Below, one piece after another: positions 33,557-41,663 of a stretch of 64,000 bases of DNA (position 1 is the stretch's first letter; every line of letters starts with the position of its first letter). This DNA is from JAAFHN01 sp031421855. GTDB lineage: Bacteria > Pseudomonadota > Gammaproteobacteria > Burkholderiales > Burkholderiaceae_C. Under the pieces are notes generated by a model. It was given only the letters and a program-made list of their open reading frames with translations. It did not search any database and was not told where the DNA came from. A program made the translations under genes and the position numbers. Location of the stretch: NCBI GenBank assembly GCA_031421855.1, contig JANOPN010000182.1, positions 15,758-79,757 of the forward strand. Reading direction: 5' to 3'.

Positions 33557-34234
33557 ATGCGCATTTTGATTGCCGAAGATGACCAGGTGTTGGCCGACGG
33601 TTTGCTGCGCACCCTGCGTGCCTCGGGCGCTGCCGTTGACCACGTCACCGACGGCGCGCAGGCCGATGCGGCCTTGACGACGCATGGCGAGCTGGATTTG
33701 CTGATTTTGGATTTGGGGCTGCCGCGCATGCACGGCTTGGAGGTGCTCAGGCGGCTGCGTGCACGCGGGGCTCATTTGCCTGTGCTGATTTTGACGGCCG
33801 CTGACAGCGTTGAGGAGCGCGTGAAGGGCTTGGATTTGGGCGCTGACGACTACATGGCCAAGCCGTTTTCGTTGCATGAGTTGGAGGCCCGAGTCAGGGC
33901 TTTGGGGCGACGCAACGCGGGTGCCAGCAGCAACTTGATCAAGCACGGCCCGCTGGTGTACGACCAGTCGAGCCGCATGGCATCCATTGATGGTCGTGCG
34001 CTGGATTTGTCGGCCAGAGAGGTGAGTTTGCTGGAGGTGTTGCTCAAACGCGCTGGGCGGCTGGTGAGCAAGGAGCAGCTGGTGGAGCGGCTGTGCGAGT
34101 GGGGCGATGAGGTCACGATCAACGCGATTGAGGTCTACGTGCATCGCCTGCGCAAGAAAATCGAGACCGGCCCGATCGAAATCGCGACCGTCCGCGGCCT
34201 CGGTTACTGTCTGCAAAAAATACCCGAGGCGTGA
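33557..34234 (+). CDS. OmpR-type response regulator
   Basis: A 225-residue regulator: receiver domain with acidic pair EDD at residues 7-9, phosphorylation aspartate near residue 51 (LLILDLGLPRMHG), TAADSVEERVKGLDLGADDY and the conserved lysine in MAKPFSLHEL, followed by an OmpR-type winged helix (LDLSAREVSLLEVLLKRAGR to YVHRLRKKIE and VRGLGYCL). ATG 33557 has GAGGG six bases upstream. The sensor kinase follows after 21 bp. The pattern resembles the QseB/TctD group. The stimulus is unknown. Confidence 0.94.
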   Translation: MRILIAEDDQVLADGLLRTLRASGAAVDHVTDGAQADAALTTHGELDLLILDLGLPRMHGLEVLRRLRARGAHLPVLILTAADSVEERVKGLDLGADDYMAKPFSLHELEARVRALGRRNAGASSNLIKHGPLVYDQSSRMASIDGRALDLSAREVSLLEVLLKRAGRLVSKEQLVERLCEWGDEVTINAIEVYVHRLRKKIETGPIEIATVRGLGYCLQKIPEA

Positions 34235-34255
34235 TGCCCGCCAAGCCAAGCGACC

Positions 34256-35740
34256 ATGCCGTTTAAGAATTTGCGGCTTTTTCCTCGGGAACAGCGCTCG
34301 CTGTTCAGTGACATCTTGGATTGGATGCTCACGCCGCTGTTGATTTTGTGGCCGTTTAGTTTGGTGCTCACCTGGCTGGTTGCTCAAAGCGTCGCCGATC
34401 GACCATTTGATCGCGCACTGGAATTCGACGTGCAAGTGATGTCGCAATTTGTGACGGTGCAGCGCGTTGCGGGTGTGGCTTTGGCCGCGAACAGTTTTCG
34501 CACGCAAGTGAATTTTCCTGCACCAGCGCGTGAGCTGCTGCGTGCGGGCGATTCAGACTTTGTGTACTACCAAGTGCTGGGTGCTCGGGGTGAGTTTGTG
34601 GTCGGCGAGCGCGACTTTCCACTGCCCAGCGAAGACGATGCGGTTGTTTTGGGTGTGCCGATGCTGCGTGACGATGTGCTGCGCGGCGAAGACCTTCGGG
34701 TGGCGTACATGTGGGTCAAGGTCGGACCCGCAAATGCCAGGCCGATCTTGATTCAGGTTGGCGAAACCCGTGAAAAGCGGGCCACGCTGGCCACCGAGAT
34801 CATCAAGGGGGTGATGCTGCCGCAATTCATCACCATGCCTTTGGCTGTGCTGCTGGTGTGGTTTGCCTTGGTTCGCGGCATTCGACCGCTTGCGCTGCTG
34901 GAGCGGCGCATCCACGCCCGCAAGCCTGACGATTTAAGCCCCATCGACGAGCGGGAGGTGCCGGTGGAGGTTGCACCGCTGGTGGCATCGGTCAACGAGC
35001 TGCTGAAGCGTCAAAAGTTCGCCGCACAGGCGCAAAAGCGATTCTTGGCTGATGCGGCGCATCAGCTCAAAACGCCATTGGCGGGTCTTCGCATGCAGGC
35101 GGAGTTGGCGCTTCGCGCCGACCATTCCACCAATGACCTGAAACATTCGTTGCGCCAAATGGCTCGAGCAAGCGCCCGAGCGACCCATACCGTCAATCAG
35201 TTGCTGTCGCTTGCGCGCTCGGAGCTGACGGGTGAAACCATCAAGCTGGAACCCCTTGACGTGGCGCGGTTGGTCGCGGATGCCGTGCGCGACGCCGTGC
35301 CTCGGGCGCTGGACAAGCGGATTGATTTGGGGTTTGACGCCCCGTTGGGTGAGGCCACAGTCCACGCGCTGGGCAATCCGACGCTTTTGGCCGAGTTGGT
35401 TCGAAACTTGATCGACAACGCGCTGAACTACACCTCGCGCGAGGGTGTAGTCACGGCGCGGGTGCTGGCTGCAGCCCATGCCGACGGGGGGGTCGAAATT
35501 CAGGTTGAAGACAATGGCGTGGGCATTGCGCTGGCCAATCGCGAATTGGTTTTTGAGCCGTTTTATCGCGTGTTGGGCTCAGAAGCCGACGGATCGGGTC
35601 TGGGTTTGTCGATTGTTCGCGAAATTGTGCGGCTGCACGGTGCGAGCATCAGCATCGAGACGGCGCATCCCCTGGCGGATGAGCCCGTGCAAGGAACGCG
35701 GTTCACCGTGCGATTGACGGCTTGCGACAAGCCCAGTTAG
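34256..35740 (+). CDS. Sensor histidine kinase (TctE/QseC-like)
   Basis: Partner of the preceding regulator. The 494 residues include a membrane segment (about 25-45), a periplasmic domain, a second membrane segment near 185-205, and a catalytic core with phospho-acceptor His269 in ADAAHQLKTPLAGLRMQAEL, N box LVRNLIDNALNYTSREG, DNGVGI and GSGLGLSIVREI. The architecture matches the TctE class, which senses carboxylates in some species, but the ligand cannot be read from the sequence. The gene is convergent with mnmA, overlapping it by 4 bp. Confidence 0.94.
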   Translation: MPFKNLRLFPREQRSLFSDILDWMLTPLLILWPFSLVLTWLVAQSVADRPFDRALEFDVQVMSQFVTVQRVAGVALAANSFRTQVNFPAPARELLRAGDSDFVYYQVLGARGEFVVGERDFPLPSEDDAVVLGVPMLRDDVLRGEDLRVAYMWVKVGPANARPILIQVGETREKRATLATEIIKGVMLPQFITMPLAVLLVWFALVRGIRPLALLERRIHARKPDDLSPIDEREVPVEVAPLVASVNELLKRQKFAAQAQKRFLADAAHQLKTPLAGLRMQAELALRADHSTNDLKHSLRQMARASARATHTVNQLLSLARSELTGETIKLEPLDVARLVADAVRDAVPRALDKRIDLGFDAPLGEATVHALGNPTLLAELVRNLIDNALNYTSREGVVTARVLAAAHADGGVEIQVEDNGVGIALANRELVFEPFYRVLGSEADGSGLGLSIVREIVRLHGASISIETAHPLADEPVQGTRFTVRLTACDKPS

Positions 35741-36885
35741 CTTGGGTTAGGTGGATCGACTTGTGCGATTACGCCGCCGCCCAAACAGACCTCACCGTGG
35801 TACAAAACTGCCGATTGACCGGGTGTGACGGCCCATTGCGGGCTTTGAAACGCCAACTGGAAACCGCCTTCAACGGCATCGACTTGTGCGGGTGAGTCGG
35901 CCTGCCGATAGCGCGTTTTGCTGCCCGCAACTGCGCTTTGGGGCGGCGCGCCCGATACCCAGCTGGGGTCTTTCGCTATCAGTCTCGTGGATTGCAGCCA
36001 CGGGTGGTCATGCCCTTGAACCGCCCATAAGGTGTTGGCTTCAATGTCTTTGCGGGCGACAAACCAAGCTTGGTGGTCACTCAAACCGCGCTGTCCTTGG
36101 GCTTGAACGGCCTTCAATGCCGCACCGCTTGCCTTGAGGCCGCCAATTCCCAAGCCTTGGCGCTGGCCCAAGGTGTAAAAACTCAAACCCACATGCTCGC
36201 CGATGGTGCGCCCCTCAGGCGACTTGATCGGTCCCGGTGCGTGGGCAATGTAGCGGTTCAAAAACTCGCGAAAAGGCCGCTCACCAATGAAGCAAATGCC
36301 CGTGCTGTCTTTTTTCTTGGCGTTGGGCAAGCCAATGCTCAGTGCGACCTCTCGAACCTGGGTTTTACGCAACTCACCCACGGGGAAGCGTGTTTTGGCA
36401 AGCTGCGGCTGGTTGAGGCGGTGCAAAAAGTAGCTTTGGTCTTTGCTCTCGTCCAAGCCCTTGAGCAGCTCATGCAGATTCGTGACCGGGTTGTGGCGCA
36501 CGCGCGCGTAGTGCCCTGTTGCGATTGCATCCGCGCCCAAACGCATGGCGTGGTCTAAAAATGCCTTGAACTTGATCTCCGCGTTGCACAGCACATCGGG
36601 GTTGGGCGTTCGGCCAGCTTGGTATTCGCGCAAAAACTCGGCGAAAACCCGGTCGCGATACTCAGACGCGAAGTTCACATGCTCGATTTCAATGCCCAGC
36701 ACGTCGGCGACCGATGCGGCGTCGACAAAGTCTTGGTTGCTGGCGCAATATTCGCTGTCGTCGTCATCTTCCCAGTTTTTCATGAAGATGGCCACGACCT
36801 CGTGGCCTTGCTGTTTGAGCAAATGGGCGCTGACGGCGGAGTCCACGCCCCCGCTTAAGCCCACGACGATTCTTTGACGTTGCAT
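35737..36885 (-). CDS. mnmA: tRNA-specific 2-thiouridylase MnmA
   Basis: Adds sulfur to U34 of tRNAs for Lys, Glu and Gln. The 382-residue product has the PP-loop VVGLSGGVDSAVSAHLL, the first catalytic cysteine in NPDVLCNAEIKF, the second in DSTGICFIGERPF, and the C-terminal barrel. ATG 36885 is preferred to an in-frame GTG one codon earlier. A dispersed repeat (36918-36977) lies just upstream, between mnmA and the 3' end of the next kinase gene. Confidence 0.96.
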   Translation of the reverse strand: MQRQRIVVGLSGGVDSAVSAHLLKQQGHEVVAIFMKNWEDDDDSEYCASNQDFVDAASVADVLGIEIEHVNFASEYRDRVFAEFLREYQAGRTPNPDVLCNAEIKFKAFLDHAMRLGADAIATGHYARVRHNPVTNLHELLKGLDESKDQSYFLHRLNQPQLAKTRFPVGELRKTQVREVALSIGLPNAKKKDSTGICFIGERPFREFLNRYIAHAPGPIKSPEGRTIGEHVGLSFYTLGQRQGLGIGGLKASGAALKAVQAQGQRGLSDHQAWFVARKDIEANTLWAVQGHDHPWLQSTRLIAKDPSWVSGAPPQSAVAGSKTRYRQADSPAQVDAVEGGFQLAFQSPQWAVTPGQSAVLYHGEVCLGGGVIAQVDPPNPS

Positions 36886-36917
36886 CACTTGATTTTACAA
36901 AGTCAAATCGACACTAT

Positions 36918-36977
36918 TAAAAATATAGCAACGAATTCAATGAATCCGGTGACCAATGGCTAAAAACTCACTAAATT
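36918..36977 (+). repeat. 60-bp dispersed repeat (family A), copy at the kinase 3' end
   Basis: Contains AATATAGCAACGAATTCAAT, GAATCCGGTGACCAATGGC and ACTCACTAAATT. Its right end supplies the stop codon of the 7TMR-DISM kinase gene on the minus strand (36971-36973); it is antisense to that gene. Confidence 0.86.
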
Positions 36978-39418
36978 AGCCTCGTGGGCAGGCTCACGGT
37001 GAATTCTGAGCCGGTACCCACTGCCGTGCGCACGTCGATGCTGCCACCGTGCGCGTCAACGCAGTGTTTAACGATGGACAAACCCAAGCCGGTGCCCGAG
37101 ATGTCACCCACGTTTGAGGCGCGTTGGAAGCTGTTGAACAGCGAGCCGGTTTCGCCCTCGGGAATGCCGATGCCTTCGTCAGAGATCACGATGCGCAACT
37201 CGCGCGCGGCGGGGTCGCCGTCTGGCATGGGCGCGATTGAGATCGCCAGGCGAACGCTTTGACCGCCGGGCGAGTACTTGAAGGCGTTAGACAGCAAATT
37301 GGTGATGATGTGGCGCAACATGGACGAGTCCAGCAAAAGGCGCTCGGGTAGCTCAGACATCAGCACCTCAAGGCGCTCGCGTGGGTGCTTGGGGTCGGTG
37401 CAAAACTCAAATGTCAACTCGTTGATCACGTCGCTGAGTTGGGTCGCAGACGGCACAAATCGCAATTGGCCCGACTCGGCTTTGCCATGCAGCAGCACGC
37501 GCTCAGTCATGTCCCAAAGCCGGTGTGCGGACACATTGATTTGTTTGAGCATGTCGGCTTTTTCAAGCTCACCCAAACGATCACCATAGTGCTCAAACAA
37601 CTCCAGCGTGCCCAATATCCCGGCGACGGGCGTGCGCAGCTCGTGGCTGGTCATCGCCACAAAGCGCTCGCGCGCCTCGGTGAGCTGGCGTTGTTCGGCC
37701 AAAGCGGCGCGGGTTTGCTCTTCGCTCACGCGCATGGCGGTGACGTCCAAAATCGTCCAAATCACGCCCGCATCGACATCGCCCGGCCGCATGCAGGCAC
37801 CAACCATGTGCGCCCACATGACGGTGCCGTTTCGCCTGCGAAGGCAGACCTCGCGTGAAAACGAGCCTTGGGTTTGTAGTTCCATTCGCGACGCGGCACC
37901 GAATGTCTCCCACTCGGTCGGGTCTGCATACAAATAGTCCGCTTTGCGGCCAATCATGTAGTCGCGCTCGAACCCCATCATCTCAGCAAACTTGTCATTC
38001 ACCCAGGTGTGGGTGCGTTTAACTGACAACACCATGCCCACGACGGCGTTGTTCAGCAAGGCGTCCCGCTCCGCGAGCAATCCCATGTTGCGAGATTGAC
38101 TGGCACGCAAATCGTCTGCCAACAAATGTTCTTTTTCGGCCAACGACACGGCCGCGGCTCGGTCGGCATGGGCAACCCGGACCGAATTACCCAGTGCGAG
38201 CGACAACAACACCATCTCCATGGCCGAACCAATGAGCAGGCCATGGTGGGTGATGGTGTTGGTCGGCAACCAGGCGTTGTTGTGCAAGATCAGCGCGACG
38301 CCGCCCATCAGCATGGTCAGCCAAGCCACCAAGAAGAACGCAGCGCCATCAACGCGCTTGAACATGCCGTTGAAACCCGCTGCAAAAATTGCCAAAATTG
38401 TGGCCGACGCGCCGACACTGTTGATGTAGGTGCTTTGCGACAGCGGCGTCACAAAAGCCACGCCGCTGCTGAGCACCGCGTAGGCCAAGCAGATCAATAA
38501 TGCGATGTTTACCAACGGCATGGTTTTTGGTGTGTTCAAAAACACCCGGGTGAACTGCGACGCGCACACCGAAGCGATTGGGATCGACGTGGCAACTGCC
38601 AAGCTTTGCCAATCGGTCGCGTTGGGCCAAATGAACTGCATGCCCATGCCCGTTAAGCCGGCCTGGAGTGTCGTCAACGAAGCTGCGAGACCCACGTACC
38701 AGCCAAATCGGCTGTCGCGCAACTGCACAAATAACAGGGCGTTGTAAGCCGCCAGCCCCAAAACCAAGCCAAAGTACATCGCCAAAAGCGCATAACTTGA
38801 CTGCACCCGCTCGTTAAACGCTCGGGCTGAGTGGAGCAGCAACGGCATCGAGGCCACCCCGGTTGTTTGGACGCGGATCAAAATGACGCCTTGGCTCGGC
38901 AGATCGGCCTTGAGGGCGAACGCGTGCGAGCGATACGAGATGGAGCGTTGGTCAAACGGCAACTTGTCGCCGGAGAGTTGCCAATCCAGCGGGTTGCCGT
39001 TGCCATCCATCGCAAAGACGTCCACGCGGTCAAGCGGCGGGTAGTCGACCTCCAGCACCCAGCCCGATTGGCTAGGCGCTGTCCGCTCTGCCAATTTCGC
39101 AACGGGTACGGCGAGCCAAAACGCAGACGCCTGCAACCCGAAATTGCTTGCGGCCATGCCGCGCGACGCGATTGGCGCGAAGGCACCGCGTTGAAACAAG
39201 GCCCAAGCTGCGGCGGCTGTTAGTCCCTCTGGCGTCTCGCCGGCAGACTCTTGGACAAACACCATGTCTTGGTTGATGGCGTCGGCCGCTTGTTGCGCTG
39301 CACCGGCCGTTTGCGCGAGCGACAAACACACCGCTGCGAACGCAATGATCGATCTCAACCAAAACCAACAGGCGCGACTCAACGCGTCGGATGTCGGGGT
39401 GCTCAGCGCGGGCCTCAT
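36971..39418 (-). CDS. 7TMR-DISM/PAS sensor histidine kinase
   Basis: An 815-residue membrane kinase. Order seen: signal-like segment (FWLRSIIAFAAVCLSLAQ), periplasmic sensory domain with the DISM-type WLAVPVAKL and YPPLDRVDVFAM words, seven hydrophobic segments (about 215-410), a PAS domain (WVNDKFAEMMGFE), then HisKA with AMTSHELRTPVAGILG, N box IITNLLSNAFKYSPGGQ, SDEGIGIPEGE and GTGLGLSIVKH. No receiver domain is attached and no adjacent response regulator gene is present, so it is an orphan. The stop codon lies within a dispersed repeat. ATG 39418 was chosen, one codon after a TTG. Confidence 0.9.
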   Translation of the reverse strand: MRPALSTPTSDALSRACWFWLRSIIAFAAVCLSLAQTAGAAQQAADAINQDMVFVQESAGETPEGLTAAAAWALFQRGAFAPIASRGMAASNFGLQASAFWLAVPVAKLAERTAPSQSGWVLEVDYPPLDRVDVFAMDGNGNPLDWQLSGDKLPFDQRSISYRSHAFALKADLPSQGVILIRVQTTGVASMPLLLHSARAFNERVQSSYALLAMYFGLVLGLAAYNALLFVQLRDSRFGWYVGLAASLTTLQAGLTGMGMQFIWPNATDWQSLAVATSIPIASVCASQFTRVFLNTPKTMPLVNIALLICLAYAVLSSGVAFVTPLSQSTYINSVGASATILAIFAAGFNGMFKRVDGAAFFLVAWLTMLMGGVALILHNNAWLPTNTITHHGLLIGSAMEMVLLSLALGNSVRVAHADRAAAVSLAEKEHLLADDLRASQSRNMGLLAERDALLNNAVVGMVLSVKRTHTWVNDKFAEMMGFERDYMIGRKADYLYADPTEWETFGAASRMELQTQGSFSREVCLRRRNGTVMWAHMVGACMRPGDVDAGVIWTILDVTAMRVSEEQTRAALAEQRQLTEARERFVAMTSHELRTPVAGILGTLELFEHYGDRLGELEKADMLKQINVSAHRLWDMTERVLLHGKAESGQLRFVPSATQLSDVINELTFEFCTDPKHPRERLEVLMSELPERLLLDSSMLRHIITNLLSNAFKYSPGGQSVRLAISIAPMPDGDPAARELRIVISDEGIGIPEGETGSLFNSFQRASNVGDISGTGLGLSIVKHCVDAHGGSIDVRTAVGTGSEFTVSLPTRLI

Positions 39419-39470
39419 CAAAGCATTATCCGACCTTCATGGTGGGTTTTCAGTGGGCTATGCTCAGGCG

Positions 39471-41663
39471 ATGAAGATTGAACTCACACCGCACATGCAG
39501 TCAGCCCTTGCTGCTGTCGTTTTATCGGTCGCACCCCTCAGTGCGTCAGCGCAAACTTTGTCCAACGCGCCGACTGGGGGCGCGCCTGCCACTGCGGTCG
39601 CGCCCATGCCGCCAGACGAGTTCGAGTGGTTAGAAGAAGTCATGGGAGCTAAGCCGTTGGCGTGGGTGCGTGAGCGCAACGAGGCCTCAACGGCATTGCT
39701 GCGCGCTCGGCCAGAGTTCGCGCCCATTCGTGCGCGTGTGTTGGCACAGTTGAGCGCTACCGACAAAATCCCCTATGTGTTTCGTGTGGGGGGCTTGCAT
39801 TACAACGTTTGGACCGACGACAAAAACAAGCGCGGACTGCTGCGTCGCACCACGCTGGCATCATTTAAGCAAGCGGCACCCGTTTGGGAGACCGTGCTGG
39901 ATGTCGATGCGCTGGGGCTCACCGAGAAAGAAAACTGGGTTTTCAAGGGCATGAATTGCCACTCCCCGGCCTACACCCGCTGCCTGATGCGTTTGTCGCG
40001 TGGTGGAGCCGACGCGGTTGTGGTGCGTGAGTTTGACTTGATCAACAAGTCGTTTGTCAAAGACGGTTTTGTGTTGCCCGAGGCCAAATCCAACGTCGAT
40101 TGGCTGGATGCCAACACGGTGATGGTCGGTACCGATTTTGGCGCCGGCAGCATGACCGCTTCAGGCTACCCCAGAATCGCCAAGTCGTGGTCGCGCGGCA
40201 CGCCGCTGAGCAGTGCAGTAGTCGTTTTTGAAGGTTTGGTCGCCGACGTTTCAGCCGGTGTGCAGGTCGATCACAGCGTGTTGCCGCCAAGGAAAATGGC
40301 GTATCGGTCGGTTGATTTTTGGAGCCGCGAGTTGTCGACGATTGGCGCCGACGGCAGCTTTGCCAAGCTCGATGTGCCCTCAGACGCCGCGGCTTCAACC
40401 CAGGGTGAGTGGCTCTTTGTCCAGCCCAAGAAAGATTGGTTGGTGGGCGGCGCGTCACACCCTGCCGGTAGCCTTTTGGTGGCTCGTCTCAGTGACTATC
40501 AGCGCGGCGAGCGGCGCATGCAGGTGTTGTTTTCGCCCAGCGCGAGCACGTCGCTTGGCGCGTTTGTGTCGACCCGTCAGCACGTGATTGTGAATGTGCT
40601 GGACAACGTCGCAAGCCGCTTGGTCGAGTGGCAAATGCCCTCAGCAAGCGCCGGTTGGACCTCACGAAACCTGGCCGATCTGCGCGCTGGCTCCAAGGGC
40701 AGCGCGTCTATCACGTCGTGGCACGACGGTGCATTGCAAGGCGATGAGCTGGGCGATGCATACAGCGTCAACTATGCAGATTTCTTGACCCCCGACACGT
40801 ATACGCTGGCGCGCGCGGGATCAAATGAGCGCGAGCTTCTTAAGCAGCTGCCCAGTCGCTTTGAGTCGGCCGGTATGCGCAGCGAGCAGTCGTTCGCGAC
40901 CAGCGCTGACGGCACCAAAATACCGTACTTTGTGGTCTACCCCAAAGTATTTAAAAGCAGCGAATCTTTGGCCACGATGATGTACGGGTACGGCGGCTTT
41001 CGCATCGCGCAGCGGCCCTTTTACTCCGGTATTTGGGGAAGCTCGTGGCTTGAGCGTGGTGGCGCGGTGGTCGTTGCCAACATCCGAGGCGGTGGCGAGT
41101 TTGGGCCGAGTTGGCACCAATCGGCATTGAAGGCCAACAAGCAGCGAAGCTACGACGATTTCATTGCGGTCGCGCAAGACCTCATTCGTCGCGGCATCAC
41201 TACGCCCAAGCAGCTGGGCATCTATGGCGGCAGCAATGGTGGTTTGTTGACTGGCGCAGTGGCGGTTCAACGCCCCGACTTGTTTGGCGCCGTGATCTCT
41301 GCCGTGCCATTGCTCGACATGCGCAGATATCACAAACTGCTTGCAGGAAACTCGTGGATGGCCGAGTACGGCAACCCGGATGTGGCGGCCGAATGGTCGT
41401 ACATCAGCCAATACAGCCCGTATCACAACATCAAGACCGGGGTGAAATACCCACGCATGTTGTTCACCACGTCAACGCGCGATGATCGGGTGCACCCGGC
41501 GCACGCCCGGAAAATGGTCGCGCGTTTGCAAGCCAGCGGACACGATGTGCTGTACTTTGAAAACATCGAAGGCGGCCACGGTGGCGCAGCCGACATTTCG
41601 CAGCGCGCTGACTTAAGTGCCTTGCAGTTTTCATACCTTTGGATGCAACTAAACAAACCATGA
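39471..41663 (+). CDS. Prolyl oligopeptidase-family serine peptidase (S9A), exported
   Basis: A 730-residue peptidase with a signal peptide (LAAVVLSVAPLSASAQ) and the S9A layout: N-terminal helix region WLEEVMGAKPLAWV, a beta-propeller, then an alpha/beta-hydrolase domain. The catalytic serine is Ser588 in YGGSNGGLLTGA, the aspartate is in TSTRDDRVHP, and the histidine in EGGHGGAAD. Expected substrate is short proline-containing peptides in the periplasm. ATG 39471 was chosen because the frame upstream (to 39264) is antisense to the kinase gene. It overlaps the next gene, a close paralogue, by 4 bp. Confidence 0.93.
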   Translation: MKIELTPHMQSALAAVVLSVAPLSASAQTLSNAPTGGAPATAVAPMPPDEFEWLEEVMGAKPLAWVRERNEASTALLRARPEFAPIRARVLAQLSATDKIPYVFRVGGLHYNVWTDDKNKRGLLRRTTLASFKQAAPVWETVLDVDALGLTEKENWVFKGMNCHSPAYTRCLMRLSRGGADAVVVREFDLINKSFVKDGFVLPEAKSNVDWLDANTVMVGTDFGAGSMTASGYPRIAKSWSRGTPLSSAVVVFEGLVADVSAGVQVDHSVLPPRKMAYRSVDFWSRELSTIGADGSFAKLDVPSDAAASTQGEWLFVQPKKDWLVGGASHPAGSLLVARLSDYQRGERRMQVLFSPSASTSLGAFVSTRQHVIVNVLDNVASRLVEWQMPSASAGWTSRNLADLRAGSKGSASITSWHDGALQGDELGDAYSVNYADFLTPDTYTLARAGSNERELLKQLPSRFESAGMRSEQSFATSADGTKIPYFVVYPKVFKSSESLATMMYGYGGFRIAQRPFYSGIWGSSWLERGGAVVVANIRGGGEFGPSWHQSALKANKQRSYDDFIAVAQDLIRRGITTPKQLGIYGGSNGGLLTGAVAVQRPDLFGAVISAVPLLDMRRYHKLLAGNSWMAEYGNPDVAAEWSYISQYSPYHNIKTGVKYPRMLFTTSTRDDRVHPAHARKMVARLQASGHDVLYFENIEGGHGGAADISQRADLSALQFSYLWMQLNKP

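Noticed and set aside
32966..34507. 513-codon minus-strand frame across marR, the response regulator and kinase genes
   Set aside because: It spans three convincing plus-strand genes, is Gln/His/Arg rich and has no recognisable motif.
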